DNA of 64,000 nt from Paenibacillus amylolyticus (lineage in GTDB: Bacteria; Bacillota; Bacilli; Paenibacillales; Paenibacillaceae), in the NCBI RefSeq assembly GCF_029689945.1, contig NZ_CP121451.1, positions 3,224,001 to 3,288,000 of the forward strand, given 5' to 3'. The translations under genes and the position numbers were made by a program. Of the stretch, positions 48,258 through 57,806 are shown in pieces; the stretch's first letter is position 1; every line of letters begins with the position of its first letter. A model generated the notes under the pieces. That model was given only the letters and a program-made list of their open reading frames with translations, made no database searches and was not told the origin of the DNA.

Positions 48258-48677
48258 ATGAAAACATTATATGAAACAACAGTCATCAATACAGGCGGAC
48301 GTCAAGGAATCGTACAATCCCCGGATAACGTGTTTATGTTGGATGTTGCCGCACCACCTGAACTCGGAGGACAAGTGACGACAGCGACGAATCCGGAGCA
48401 GTTGTTTGCAGCAGGCTATAGTGCATGTTTTAACTCCGCACTGGAGTTTCAATTGAAGAAACATAAAGTTGAAATTGAAAGAAGTACTGTAGCTGCTACT
48501 GTCATGTTGGTGACAGATTCTGAGGATAACGGTGTGAAGCTTCAAGTCGATCTGGAAGTTAAAATTCTTGGTCTGGATGAAGAAACTGCACAGAAGTTTG
48601 TGAAACTTGCCCACGACTACTGCCCATATTCCAAAGGAATTAAAGGGAACGTCAATGTCAACGTGGAACTCGCGTAA
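48258..48677 (+). CDS. ohr: Organic hydroperoxide resistance protein (Ohr/OsmC family)
   Basis: Thiol peroxidase of 139 residues that reduces organic and fatty-acid hydroperoxides using lipoyl thiols. The two redox Cys are in YSACFNSAL and HDYCPYSKG; the N-terminus has MKTLYETTVINTGGRQG. AAAGGAG precedes ATG 48258; the longer frame upstream would run into the operator. The promoter carries an OhrR operator, so peroxide induction is expected. Confidence 0.97.
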   Translation: MKTLYETTVINTGGRQGIVQSPDNVFMLDVAAPPELGGQVTTATNPEQLFAAGYSACFNSALEFQLKKHKVEIERSTVAATVMLVTDSEDNGVKLQVDLEVKILGLDEETAQKFVKLAHDYCPYSKGIKGNVNVNVELA

Positions 48678-48703
48678 TTTCTGAAACTATTTTTTGAACA
48701 TAA

Positions 48704-48732
48704 GAAGCCTCTGAGAAATCGGAGGTTTTTTG
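48704..48732 (+). terminator. Terminator of ohr
   Basis: AGCCTCTGA and TCGGAGG form a stem followed by six T. Confidence 0.75.
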
Positions 48733-48823
48733 GTGTTTCATACAGAAAAATCAAATTCATCATCAATTATGGCTTATAATGGTATTAAGGTTACACAAAA
48801 CTGCTGAAAGGGGAGTGTACTTT

Positions 48824-49003
48824 ATGATGGATTTTAGCAAACCACCCCATGGATCTGAGACCGATACCCATCGTCAGCGTCATCAGGAGAATGAACAGAA
48901 ATACCTGTCCGGAGGCAAGAGCATTTGGTATGAGATCAGCAACTGGCTCATTCTAGGAGGCATTCTCCTTGTCGTATTTTTGTTATTCAAATACGTTTTT
49001 TAA
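48824..49003 (+). CDS. Small membrane protein
   Basis: A 59-residue protein: polar head with GSETDTHRQRHQENEQKYL and a C-terminal helix NWLILGGILLVVFLLFKYVF. GGGGAG precedes the start (ATG 48824 or 48827). Tail-anchored layout; family not recognised. Confidence 0.65.
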   Translation: MMDFSKPPHGSETDTHRQRHQENEQKYLSGGKSIWYEISNWLILGGILLVVFLLFKYVF

Positions 49004-49077
49004 ATAGACACACAACCGGGCGAATCCCCATATGATGCATTACATCAGTAAGCACTTGGGGAAATGGGGAATCCGGG

Positions 49078-49278
49078 ATGGCAAAAGCAAAGGGAAAGAA
49101 AGCTCCCGCATTAAAGAGTGACAAGATTCGTGTATCCATGAAGTTGGTCACTTCGGATGTATGTGAGAGATGCAAGACACCCTGTACACGAGGAATGGAT
49201 TACGCTGCACGGATGCGAAGCGAAGGGGCTGTTGGCAAAGGCGTTCCCTGTATTCTGACCCGCCATACTTCTTCATAA
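49078..49278 (+). CDS. Small Cys-containing hypothetical protein
   Basis: A 66-residue basic protein with a Lys/Ala-rich start (AKAKGKKAPALKSDKIRVSM) and a cluster VCERCKTPC with a later Cys in GVPCILT, four Cys that could bind zinc. A GGGA site precedes the ATG. Role unknown. Confidence 0.65.
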   Translation: MAKAKGKKAPALKSDKIRVSMKLVTSDVCERCKTPCTRGMDYAARMRSEGAVGKGVPCILTRHTSS

Positions 49279-49477
49279 CTCTTCGTATAATGCCGGATAT
49301 ATAACAATGATAGATCAGGGGCATCCTGTAAAGAGGATCGCCTCTATTTGTGCATTCCAAGGGGTGGAAAAAAATCTGGATAAAAAATGAAAAATGATGA
49401 AAAACAGCGCAACTTTGTGGATGAATCTGCAGTATAAATGTACAACAGCTAGCAGCAGGGGAGGGAATATTGACGGG

Positions 49478-50032
49478 ATGAAATGGAAACGAATATTGCT
49501 TTGTGTCACGGTATTCTCCTTGCTCGGCGGGTCTTTATTGTTTGCAGATTCGGTGAACGAGAAGATTCGTGTTCTCATTAACGGCAAGGAAGCAGCTGAT
49601 GGAGGTTATCTCATTGATGGCACGACCTACGTACCTGTAAGGGAAGCCGGAGGCGTCGTCAAATGGGATAGCAGTAACAAGAGAGTAACGGTGATCAAAC
49701 CGAATGTACATATTTTTCTCTTCAAGGGAGACACTGTATTTGGTAACGTTAACGTGGGCAAGTTGAAATTTAATGTATTTTCACAAGTGGACAGTCTGAC
49801 AGCTGATGTAGCTGCGGTAAAAGTTACGATTACCAATCCGAGTGGTCAGGTGAAGGATATCCAGTCGCAGGAGCTCACAACGCAGAAGGATAACTTCTGG
49901 TTCCGCACATACGATTTTACGTACGATTTCAGTCGTGCCGGCAAGTACCAAGTCGGTTTTCATATTAAAGAAAATGCAAACAGCAACTACGTCCTGGTAG
50001 CGGAGAAAATCATTACAGCGCTGAACGATTGA
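49478..50032 (+). CDS. Secreted protein with copper amine oxidase N-terminal-like domain
   Basis: A 184-residue protein with a signal peptide (ILLCVTVFSLLGGSLLFA), then IRVLINGKEA...YLIDGTTYVPVREAGGVVKWD, the stalk domain that in Bacilli links to cell-wall or surface proteins, and a C-terminal beta domain (VTITNPSGQVKDIQSQELT). ATG 49478 is used; TTG 49469 nearer to GGGAGGG is an alternative. Function unknown, probably wall-associated. Confidence 0.8.
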   Translation: MKWKRILLCVTVFSLLGGSLLFADSVNEKIRVLINGKEAADGGYLIDGTTYVPVREAGGVVKWDSSNKRVTVIKPNVHIFLFKGDTVFGNVNVGKLKFNVFSQVDSLTADVAAVKVTITNPSGQVKDIQSQELTTQKDNFWFRTYDFTYDFSRAGKYQVGFHIKENANSNYVLVAEKIITALND

Positions 50033-50129
50033 AGCGGAAATAACCCTGTGAGTTAAATTGACCTGCGTCAGTGAACATGTTACGATATGCAAGGTTACAC
50101 AATTTCTATTTATAAAGCGAGGTATTTCA

Positions 50130-50447
50130 ATGAGCGATCACACACATGAACACGGCGATGGCTGCGGATGCGGGCAAGACCACGACCACGACCACGAGCA
50201 TGAAGAAGTCCTTCTCACATTAACAGACGAGAACGGCCAAGACGTGGAGATGGTTTTGGTGGAGACGTTTGACGTGGAGAAGCATGTTTATGCGCTCCTG
50301 CTGGAACGTAACAATCCTGAAGCTGACGGCATCATCCTGCGTATGGAAGAAGAAGACGAGGAAATGGTGCTCTACAATATTGAAGACGAAGAAGAGTGGA
50401 ACCGCGTTGAAGCGGCTTACAACGAACTCGTTGCATCACAAGAATAG
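50130..50447 (+). CDS. DUF1292 protein with His-rich head
   Basis: A 105-residue very acidic protein of the DUF1292 (YrzB) family: LTLTDENGQDVEMVLVETF, LLERNNPEADGIILRM and LYNIEDEEEWNRVEAAYNEL. It has an added N-terminus rich in His, Asp and Cys (HTHEHGDGCGCGQDHDHDH) that could bind metal. GCGAGGT precedes the ATG. Confidence 0.85.
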   Translation: MSDHTHEHGDGCGCGQDHDHDHEHEEVLLTLTDENGQDVEMVLVETFDVEKHVYALLLERNNPEADGIILRMEEEDEEMVLYNIEDEEEWNRVEAAYNELVASQE

Positions 50448-50470
50448 TCATTCTTTTGGAACATAACATG

Positions 50471-50499
50471 AAGGCTCCTTGATTTCAGGGGGCCTTTTG
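50471..50499 (+). terminator. Terminator
   Basis: AAGGCTCC pairs with GGGGCCTT, followed by TTGTTTG. Confidence 0.65.
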
Positions 50500-50597
50500 T
50501 TTGCTTTTAAGAAGAAGACAAGCATGGGGATGATGGGTCTGAACGACGACGGAATAGACGGGAAAGTACAAACCCGGAAACTCGCTTGTCCCACAGC

Positions 50598-50632
50598 ATA
50601 AAAAAAGACCAAGCACATGGCTTGGTCCTTTC
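50598..50632 (-). terminator. Terminator of speA
   Basis: GACCAAGC pairs with GCTTGGTC; on the minus strand seven T follow. Confidence 0.85.
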
Positions 50633-50664
50633 AGTTTATCTTTTGCAATGCTCCAAAGGTTACC

Positions 50665-52152
50665 TTAGAAAATGGCGTCGGCTTCCACGATCACTTTAAC
50701 GTTGGTTACGCTGCGATCTTCGGGTCCTTTGACAGGCAATCCGACTTCCACATGATCGATGATGTAGTCGATGTTTTCCTGGGTAATAACCTCGCCCGGT
50801 AACAGGATCGGAATTCCTGGTGGATAGACATAGATGAATTCCGAGATAATACGTCCTGCGGACTCCTTAAACGGAATCACTTCGGTATCACCGTAGAATG
50901 CATCACGTGGCGTCAGCATCAACTGTGGAATATCCGGAACTTTTACCACCAGTTCATGCGCCGGGTTCACTTGATAATAGGTACGGGAGAGATCCTGCAA
51001 AGCGTTCAGCAAGATATCCACGCTGTCATCCGTATCTCCTGGCGTGATGAGGCACAGAATATTATACATATCACTAAGTTCGACCTCAATGTTGTAATGC
51101 TCACGCAGCCAGTTCTCCGTCTCGTATCCTGTAATACCCAGATGGCGAACATGGACCGTTACTTTGGTTGGATCATAATTGAAGGTCGCTTCTGTACCCA
51201 GCAGCTCTTTACCGAAGCAATACAGCCCATCCATATCGTTAATCGAACGTCTGGCAAACTCGGCCAGTTCAATCGCCTTCTGTGCAATCTCACGACCGTG
51301 GAGTGCGAGGTTACGTCTTGATGTGTCGAGTGAAGCAAGCAAAATGTATGAAGTGGATGTTGAGGTGAGCAGACTCAGGATCGTCTGTACACGCTGTGGA
51401 TTCACGAATCCATTCTTCGTGTTCAGGTTGAGTACGGAACTCTGTGTCATGGAGCCACCAAGCTTGTGAACACTGGTTGCAGCCATATCGGCGCCTGCTG
51501 CCATCGCAGACAACGGCAGATCCTCATGGAAATGAATGAGTACGCCATGTGCTTCATCAACAAGTACAGGGACCTGGTAGCTGTGTGCCAGCTCAACAAT
51601 TTCCTTCAGGTCTGTAACTACGCCGTAATAGGTCGGGTTAATGACAAGCAATGCCTTGGCATCCGGATGGCGCTCAAGTGCACGACGGATGGACTGTGTG
51701 GTCACTCCATGGTCAATACCCAGATTGGCATCTTGCGATGGAGAGACAAATACGGGTTTGGCGCCTGAGAAAATGATGGCGGACAATACCGATTTATGCA
51801 CATTACGGGGCACAATAATTTTGTCACCCGGTGAACATACGGATAGAATCATGGTCATAATGGCACTGCTTGTGCCTTGTACACTAAAATAGGTATAATC
51901 GGCTCCGAAGGCATCTGCTGCCAGAATCTGTGCTTCCTGAATCACACCGGTTGGCTGATGCAGGTCATCCAGCGGTGCGATGTTAATCAAATCTATGGAG
52001 AAGGCATTATCGCCAATAAATTCACGGAATTCGGTATCCGCTCCCAATCCTTTTTTATGGCCCGGAATATGAAACTGTACCGGATTGAGTGCCGCATGAT
52101 TTTTTAAAGCGGTAAACAGCGGCGTACGGTGGTGATTCATTATTGCTGTCAC
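50665..52152 (-). CDS. speA: Arginine decarboxylase (Orn/Lys/Arg decarboxylase fold)
   Basis: PLP enzyme of about 491-495 residues that turns arginine to agmatine for polyamines. It matches the Bacillus SpeA type: FHIPGHKKGLGAD, SIDLINIAPLDDLH, FSVQGTSSAIMTM, LLVINPTYYGV, VLVDEAHGVLIHFHED and the PLP Lys in ATSVHKLGGSMTQSS. GTG 52152 or ATG 52140 may start it; AGGAAGGG lies just before the GTG. Lysine decarboxylase activity cannot be excluded from sequence alone. A strong terminator follows and the MFS gene is divergent. Confidence 0.93.
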   Translation of the reverse strand: MTAIMNHHRTPLFTALKNHAALNPVQFHIPGHKKGLGADTEFREFIGDNAFSIDLINIAPLDDLHQPTGVIQEAQILAADAFGADYTYFSVQGTSSAIMTMILSVCSPGDKIIVPRNVHKSVLSAIIFSGAKPVFVSPSQDANLGIDHGVTTQSIRRALERHPDAKALLVINPTYYGVVTDLKEIVELAHSYQVPVLVDEAHGVLIHFHEDLPLSAMAAGADMAATSVHKLGGSMTQSSVLNLNTKNGFVNPQRVQTILSLLTSTSTSYILLASLDTSRRNLALHGREIAQKAIELAEFARRSINDMDGLYCFGKELLGTEATFNYDPTKVTVHVRHLGITGYETENWLREHYNIEVELSDMYNILCLITPGDTDDSVDILLNALQDLSRTYYQVNPAHELVVKVPDIPQLMLTPRDAFYGDTEVIPFKESAGRIISEFIYVYPPGIPILLPGEVITQENIDYIIDHVEVGLPVKGPEDRSVTNVKVIVEADAIF

Positions 52153-52317
52153 AACCCTTCCTAATAAAATTGGTAAACAAAGATGAGTATAGCAAATTAA
52201 GACCCGAATGCAACAGGTATAATCGACAATTTTTTAAATTGCCGAGATTTGGGCACATTCCCCACGGTTACACTAAGGATAGGGGATAGGCAAATGAGCG
52301 TCGAAAGGGGAAAAATA

Positions 52318-53610
52318 ATGCAAACCGACACAAAACCAGCCAAAATTTTGCGATCACCATTTTTTATCGCGATGTGGCTGACACTTTTTCTGGTTGAAAT
52401 TATCAAAGGAGCGCTGTTGGTAGCTGTTCTGCCCGTGTATATGGACAATATTCTGGGTCTGTCCGCAGGTGTCATTGGTGTGGCATTTGCTCTTCAATAT
52501 CTGGGAGATAATCTGTTTCGGGCGCCTTCCGGCTGGGCAGCAGAACGAATCGGATTCCGCGCGACGATGGTCACAGCTCTAATCTGTACCTTAATCGCTG
52601 TTATTATGATCCTTTTTCTCAAAAGTGCCTTTGGACTGGCCATGGCCTGTCTGATTCTTGGCATTGGTACATCTCCGCTCTGGCCTTGTGCCATGACCGG
52701 GGTGACTGCGATGTCAGGCCCTCAGAATAAGAATGGCACAGCGATGGGCGCGCTCGAGATGGCCGCTCTGGGTGGTACAGGTCTTGGACCCGTGGGCATG
52801 AACTGGTTGCTGGAGCGTACGCATCATGATTATCGCACCATATTTCTGGTGTTGATGGGTTGTGCCATTCTCGTTATTTTGGTGGCCATGATTCTTCCTG
52901 GACGTGTCATTGTCGAAGGAGAGCATGCTGAGCAAGCAGCGAAGAATAGAGATCAGAAGTATCCAGCCAAACCGAATTTGCTTACACCGTTCATCCGGCT
53001 GCAAAAGAGTGTGAAGGGCACATTGCAACGCGTTCGCAGCACGCTTAATGTCAATCCACTGGTGTATCCTGCCTTGTTTATGCAGTCATTTGTGATCGGG
53101 CTGCTCAGTCCAGTAATTACGCTATATACCCGTACAGACCTGCACATCTCACCAAATCTGTATAGCTTGTTGTTGATTGCAGGTGGTGGGATTACCGTTA
53201 TTGCCTTACTGCCTGTAGGTAAAATGGTAGACAGATTCGGCACGAAACCGTTCCTGAACATTGGTTTTTTGATGGCGTCAGCAAGTCTGTTTGCATTCTC
53301 TTCCATTACCTCCGTTCCGGTGGTATTTGGTGTTGTCATGCTGGTGGGCGTCAGTTATGCCATGATATTGCCAGCCTGGAATGCGTTTGTAGCCACACTG
53401 ATTCCCAAAGGGGAGCGGGGAGCGATCTGGGGATTCTTCCTTACCTTACAGGGATCGGGCATGGTGGTAGGTCCCATCGTATCCGGACTGCTGTGGGACC
53501 ACGTAAGCCATCCGGCTCCGTTCATCGGGAGTGCCGTTGTCATGGCAGGACTTGCGGTAGTGCATTTTGTATTATCTCGCAATCCGTTTCGTACCGCTCC
53601 AGCCAAATAA
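52318..53610 (+). CDS. MFS transporter
   Basis: A 430-residue major facilitator carrier with 12 predicted helices; loop 2-3 has LQYLGDNLFRAPSGWAAERIGFRATM and helix 5 has the GTGLGPVGMNWLLE motif of drug-efflux members. The central loop is basic and long (AEQAAKNRDQKYPAKPNLL). ATG 52318 follows AAAGGGGA. It is divergent from speA; substrate unknown. Confidence 0.88.
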   Translation: MQTDTKPAKILRSPFFIAMWLTLFLVEIIKGALLVAVLPVYMDNILGLSAGVIGVAFALQYLGDNLFRAPSGWAAERIGFRATMVTALICTLIAVIMILFLKSAFGLAMACLILGIGTSPLWPCAMTGVTAMSGPQNKNGTAMGALEMAALGGTGLGPVGMNWLLERTHHDYRTIFLVLMGCAILVILVAMILPGRVIVEGEHAEQAAKNRDQKYPAKPNLLTPFIRLQKSVKGTLQRVRSTLNVNPLVYPALFMQSFVIGLLSPVITLYTRTDLHISPNLYSLLLIAGGGITVIALLPVGKMVDRFGTKPFLNIGFLMASASLFAFSSITSVPVVFGVVMLVGVSYAMILPAWNAFVATLIPKGERGAIWGFFLTLQGSGMVVGPIVSGLLWDHVSHPAPFIGSAVVMAGLAVVHFVLSRNPFRTAPAK

Positions 53611-53618
53611 GCAAAAGA

Positions 53619-53663
53619 AAAGGGAGTTCTACCGACCGTCTAGGTTGTGGAACTCCCTTTTTG
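53619..53663 (+). terminator. Terminator of the MFS gene
   Basis: AAAGGGAGTTC pairs with GAACTCCCTTT, followed by more T. Confidence 0.88.
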
Positions 53664-53862
53664 TTGTCCATTATCCCCGAAAATCGGGGCTTGCCCCTGT
53701 GCATCTGCGGAAAGCTGCAATCACGCGGTCCTTTCAATGAAAAATAGTCAAATAACCAAGTACCCTTACATAAAATGAAGTATAAAATAGGGTAAGCCGA
53801 TTGAGTAGAAGCGAGTTGAAGACGAGGGCCGGAGTTGATCCGGTACAGATGGAGGGAGTGCC

Positions 53863-54462
53863 GTGAACAAGAGTTATGAAGTTGAATATTGCAATCTGGA
53901 GTTGCGGTTCAACCGTCGGCATATCCAAAATTTGATCAAAGACCTTATTCGTGAGGGGTATTCACTATATTGGAGCGAGGACGAATCCTTTTTCATCCTG
54001 TCTGTCCGTACTGGCCGCAAGCTGGTAAAGCTCCGTTTTCAACAGACACGCAGTGGAAACTATAAAATGACAGGCGATTACCTGATCAAGGATGCCAAGC
54101 TTGCAGAGTGGCTGGAGAAGCTGATTGGAGATACACGCGGGCATGCGGTTGTGAAGCGGTTCAAGGATCAGCAGATGACGGTGGAGAACATTTTATTCGG
54201 TGAAGTCATTCGGCTCGTGGAGGTTTCCGGGTTCAAGCAACGTGTAATCTTTCAAAAAGAACCTGCGCCGACGGCGGAAGAGATGGAAGAAATGTTCCTC
54301 TCACGCGAAGGTGAGGAAAGGCTCATGTTGTTACGCATGGAAGTAGACGATGAACTGGAGCGCCTGCATACGGCCATTCAGGTAGATAATGTGGATAAAG
54401 CCAATGCCTGTCGTGAAGTACTGAAACGGTTATCCGGGCATCTGTTGATGCTGGAAGGATGA
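53863..54462 (+). CDS. Conserved-looking hypothetical protein
   Basis: A 199-residue charged, mixed alpha/beta protein starting at GTG 53863 after GGAGGGAG. It has LELRFNRRHIQNLIKDLIREGY, SYFILSVRTGRKLVKL-type strands and a helical end LERLHTAIQVDNVDKANACREVL. No signal, membrane segment or catalytic motif. Role unknown. Confidence 0.72.
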   Translation: MNKSYEVEYCNLELRFNRRHIQNLIKDLIREGYSLYWSEDESFFILSVRTGRKLVKLRFQQTRSGNYKMTGDYLIKDAKLAEWLEKLIGDTRGHAVVKRFKDQQMTVENILFGEVIRLVEVSGFKQRVIFQKEPAPTAEEMEEMFLSREGEERLMLLRMEVDDELERLHTAIQVDNVDKANACREVLKRLSGHLLMLEG

Positions 54463-54493
54463 AGGATAAAGGTTCCGGTTATATTTCGAGTTA

Positions 54494-54520
54494 AGAGCCC
54501 TGGTATATGCCAGGGCTTTG
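54494..54520 (+). terminator. Terminator
   Basis: AGCCCTGG pairs with CCAGGGCT around TATATG, then TTTG. Confidence 0.6.
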
Positions 54521-54576
54521 TGGTTATGTAACAAGCCATTTGTACGTACAATCGTCCTCAAACCGTTTGTCGGTCG

Positions 54577-55181
54577 TTAGGGGCGACAAGGATCCAGAAT
54601 AGAGTAATCCGAGTTCTCAATCCAAAGATCGAATTCGTTCACTCCTTTGTTGAGCAATAGTTCAGCTTCATAAGAAGTGAGGGGTACCGCCCACAATAGC
54701 TCTATTGTTTCATGACCTACATGGATCTGTTCGAGGGATTCTTTCTCTCCCGCAGTTCATCGATGAGAAAGGCGGTCGCATTCCATCCGGCTGGCGCTAA
54801 TTCGCTTGATTCCATCACACGGGGAACCGTCGAATCCGGTACATTTTCGATGTGATGGGAGATCAGATCAACCAGATACGTGTTAACACGCTCCACTTTT
54901 TCACCGCCAAGATCCGAATGCAGCGCAAGCATCCATTCAGCGGCTACCCGTTTCCCTGAAGGCCGAGTTGCCTGAGACAAGCCTACGGTCACGAATCTTG
55001 CGATGTCTGAATGAACCGTGGCAGGAAAGTAATAGATTTCTACATGAATGTTTCGGTCCGGCTTGGAAAGAACGATCCTGTGCTCAGGCATCCCCCATTC
55101 ATTCATATACGCTCCCAGAAGAAATGTTCTGCGAATATCCAGGGAAAACCGTTCTTCGTTCGAAAGCTGTTCAAACGCCAT
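54577..55181 (-). CDS. Suppressor-of-fused (SUFU) domain protein
   Basis: A 201-residue protein of the bacterial SUFU family, with EYYMNEW-like start (GAYMNEWGMPEHRIV), VHSDIARFVTVGLSQA and, after a frame break, ETIELLWAVPLTSYEAELLLNKG. The break lies at CCC 54749-54751; one more base restores it and moves the stop to 54577. AGGAGCG precedes the ATG. Bacterial SUFU proteins are often found as immunity proteins of polymorphic toxins or as lone genes; no toxin is next to it. Confidence 0.72.
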
Positions 55182-55302
55182 GATGTACGCTCCTCCTTTT
55201 TTGATCAGACTTCATGGATATGATTATAACATTGCACAAAGACAATATTGGATTACCTTGTCATGTTGTATTATCTTCACGGTTGTATTTATGAAAATAC
55301 AA

Positions 55303-55333
55303 TGAACACCTCAGCAGATTGGGGTGTTTTCTT
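55303..55333 (+). terminator. Terminator-like hairpin before gnd
   Basis: AACACC pairs with GGTGTT around TCAGCAGATTGG, then TTCTT. No plus-strand gene is seen upstream. Confidence 0.5.
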
Positions 55334-55336
55334 ACT

Positions 55337-55384
55337 GTGACAAGGTGTCACGGGGTTCACTTCTATACATAAAACCGTTAAAAT
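55337..55384 (+). promoter_or_regulatory. gnd promoter with palindrome
   Basis: TTCACT (55356) and TAAAAT (55379) are 17 bases apart. Just upstream GTGACA-AGG-TGTCAC (55337-55351) is a perfect inverted repeat and a candidate operator. Confidence 0.45.
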
Positions 55385-55444
55385 GGGAGTATTGTTGAGA
55401 ATTTATTTCAATAAAATTAATTGGAGCAAAGGATGGAGGACCAG

Positions 55445-56852
55445 ATGACAAAACAACAAATTGGCGTAATTGGCCTGGCTGTCATGGGCAAAAATTTGGC
55501 CCTTAACATTGAAAGCAAAGGTTTCTCAGTATCGGTATTTAACCGTTCCCCGGAGAAAACCCATGATCTTCTGAAAGAAGCTGAAGGTAAAAACCTGACA
55601 GGTTCATTCTCCATTGAAGAGTTCGTAGCATCCCTGGAGTCCCCGCGCAAAATTTTGATCATGGTACAAGCCGGCAAAGCGACCGACGCTACCATTGAAC
55701 AATTGCTTCCTCACCTGGATGAGGGCGACATCATCATTGATGGAGGGAACGCATACTTCCCTGACACGCAACGTCGCAGCAAAGAGTTGGAAGACAAAGG
55801 CATTCGCTTCATCGGTACAGGTGTATCCGGTGGTGAAGAAGGCGCACTGAAAGGCCCTTCCATCATGCCTGGTGGACAGGAAAGTGCTTATAAACTGGTT
55901 GAACCGATTCTGACGGCGATCTCAGCCCACGTCGGTGACGATCCATGTTGTACATATATCGGACCAGATGGTGCCGGACACTATGTGAAAATGGTGCATA
56001 ACGGTATTGAGTACGGAGATATGCAGTTGATTGGTGAGGCTTACCATTTGCTCAAATCCGTATTGAACGTTTCCGTTGAAGAGTTGCATGAGATCTTCAC
56101 GGAGTGGAATCAAGGGGAGTTGGACAGCTACCTGATCGAAATCACAGCAGATATCTTCTCCAAATACGATCCAGAAACCGGCAAACCAATGGTTGACGTT
56201 ATTCTTGACGCAGCTGGACAAAAAGGAACAGGTAAATGGACGAGCCAAAGCGCGCTGGATCTCGGCGTACCCTTGTCCATGATCACAGAATCCGTATTCT
56301 CCCGTTTCCTGTCTGCCATGAAGGACGAGCGTGTAGCAGCTAGCAAAATCCTGAATGGACCAGCAACTGAAGCGTTCTCCGGCGACAAAAAGAGTTCATC
56401 GAGAGCGTTCGTAAAGCACTCTTTGCAAGTAAAATCGTATCCTACGCTCAAGGATTTGCACAAATGCGTGCAGCTTCCGACGAGTATGGTTGGGATCTAA
56501 AGTACGGCAACATTGCCATGATCTTCCGTGGTGGGTGTATCATCCGTTCGCAATTCCTGCAAAACATCAAAGAAGCCTATGATAAAGACGCAGCACTGAA
56601 AAACCTGCTCCTCGATCCTTACTTCCAAAACATCGTTGAGTCTTATCAGGACGCATGGCGTGACGTTGTAGCGGCTGCTGTAAAACAGGGAGTTCCCGTA
56701 CCTGGTTTCTCCAGCGCACTGTCTTACTATGACAGCTATCGTACAGAGCGTTTGCCAGCAAACTTGCTGCAAGCACAACGTGACTATTTCGGAGCTCACA
56801 CGTTCAAACGTGTGGACAAGAAGGTTCATTCCACCACAACTGGATGGAATAG
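55445..56852 (+). CDS. gnd: 6-phosphogluconate dehydrogenase, decarboxylating
   Basis: Oxidises 6-phosphogluconate to ribulose 5-phosphate and CO2 with NADP+ in the pentose phosphate path. It has the [17 protein letters not shown] coenzyme site, [18 protein letters not shown], the catalytic [13 protein letters not shown] and [14 protein letters not shown]. Two breaks are seen: A run 56387-56391 (one more A gives [18 protein letters not shown]) and 56820 (one more G gives [12 protein letters not shown] and a stop at 56850), total 469 residues, the normal length. GGAGG precedes the ATG. An IS3 copy lies in its terminator. Confidence 0.96.
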
Positions 56853-56926
56853 TACCTCATATACGAGACATGAGATTGTGGACAAAGCGCCTTGAAGCGG
56901 CGAATTTGGCCTGCTAACAGGCTCAA

Positions 56927-56956
56927 AAGAGGTTTGGCGTTCCGGTGATTTGGTCA
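56927..56956 (+). terminator. Left arm of the gnd terminator, split by the IS
   Basis: AGAGGTTTGGCGTTCCGG and TGATTTGGT match, as inverted repeat, ACCAATTGCCGG and TTAACGTCAGGCCTCT at 58226-58254. Together they form one hairpin into which the IS3 element was placed. Confidence 0.65.
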
Positions 56957-56994
56957 TAGCCCCGTCAAGTAGACAATAAAAAAGAGAAATTCCA

Positions 56995-57792
56995 TTAAGC
57001 GGCGACTTTTTCCCGGAATTCAATCGGGGAGAGGTCGCCGAGTTTGTTTTGGAAACGATCCTTGTTGTAAAACAAAATATACTCTGTAATTTGGTTCCTT
57101 GCTTGCTCCAGATTCTGAGGCTTCTCCAAATATAACTTCTCCGTCTTTAAGTGAGAGAAGAACGATTCAATACATGCATTGTCATAGCAGTTCCCACGCC
57201 GAGAATGGCTTCCTGTTAGCTTTTTCTCTTCAAGCAACTTCGCATAGCTGTGTGTTGTGTACTGGAACCCCTGGTCGGAATGGATTAAGGCAGGTCCACA
57301 TTTCAGTTTCTTCACCGTTTCCATAACGAGTTTTAAGTCATTACGCTCGGAGAGTTCCCAAGCTACAATCTCGTTGTTATATAGATCCATCACAACCGAG
57401 AGATAAGCAAAATCATGCCCGATCCGGACATACGTAATATCCGTCACGAGTTTCTGCACAGGAGCTGCCGCCGAGAATTCCCGATTTAAGACATTACGGA
57501 ATAGAACGGACGGTTTCCGGCCAGCAAATGGACGTTTCTTGCGAATCACGGAACGAATCTGGAGTTCTCTCATTAAGCGGCGTACCTTTTTGTGATTCAC
57601 CACGAGGCCTTCTTTTCCTAACGCGGTTCGCATACGTTTGTAACCGAAATAAGGACGAAGCCGATGAATGCCTAAAATATGTGCTTTTAGATCCGCATCC
57701 CGATCTGCTCGTTTCTCTCTGAGGACGATATTCTTCTTCCATTTGTAGTAACCCGCACGAGAAATTTCAGCAATTTTACACAACCAAACCAC
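56995..57792 (-). CDS. IS3-family transposase orfB (DDE integrase domain)
   Basis: Catalytic part of the transposase. The HTH_21-like start (CKIAEISRAGYYKWKK, RPYFGYKRMRTAL) is followed by the rve integrase domain with LVTDITYVRI (first Asp), ALIHSDQGFQYTTHSY (second Asp) and NACIESFFSHLKTEKLY (Glu), ending FYNKDRFQNKLGDLSPIEFREK. It is likely made as a fusion with orfA through a -1 frameshift, since the orfB frame is open back to the slippery site at 57876; GTG 57792 is only a nominal start. Confidence 0.92.
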   Translation of the reverse strand: MVWLCKIAEISRAGYYKWKKNIVLREKRADRDADLKAHILGIHRLRPYFGYKRMRTALGKEGLVVNHKKVRRLMRELQIRSVIRKKRPFAGRKPSVLFRNVLNREFSAAAPVQKLVTDITYVRIGHDFAYLSVVMDLYNNEIVAWELSERNDLKLVMETVKKLKCGPALIHSDQGFQYTTHSYAKLLEEKKLTGSHSRRGNCYDNACIESFFSHLKTEKLYLEKPQNLEQARNQITEYILFYNKDRFQNKLGDLSPIEFREKVAA

Positions 57793-57806
57793 AGGTGCCC
57801 ACTTAC

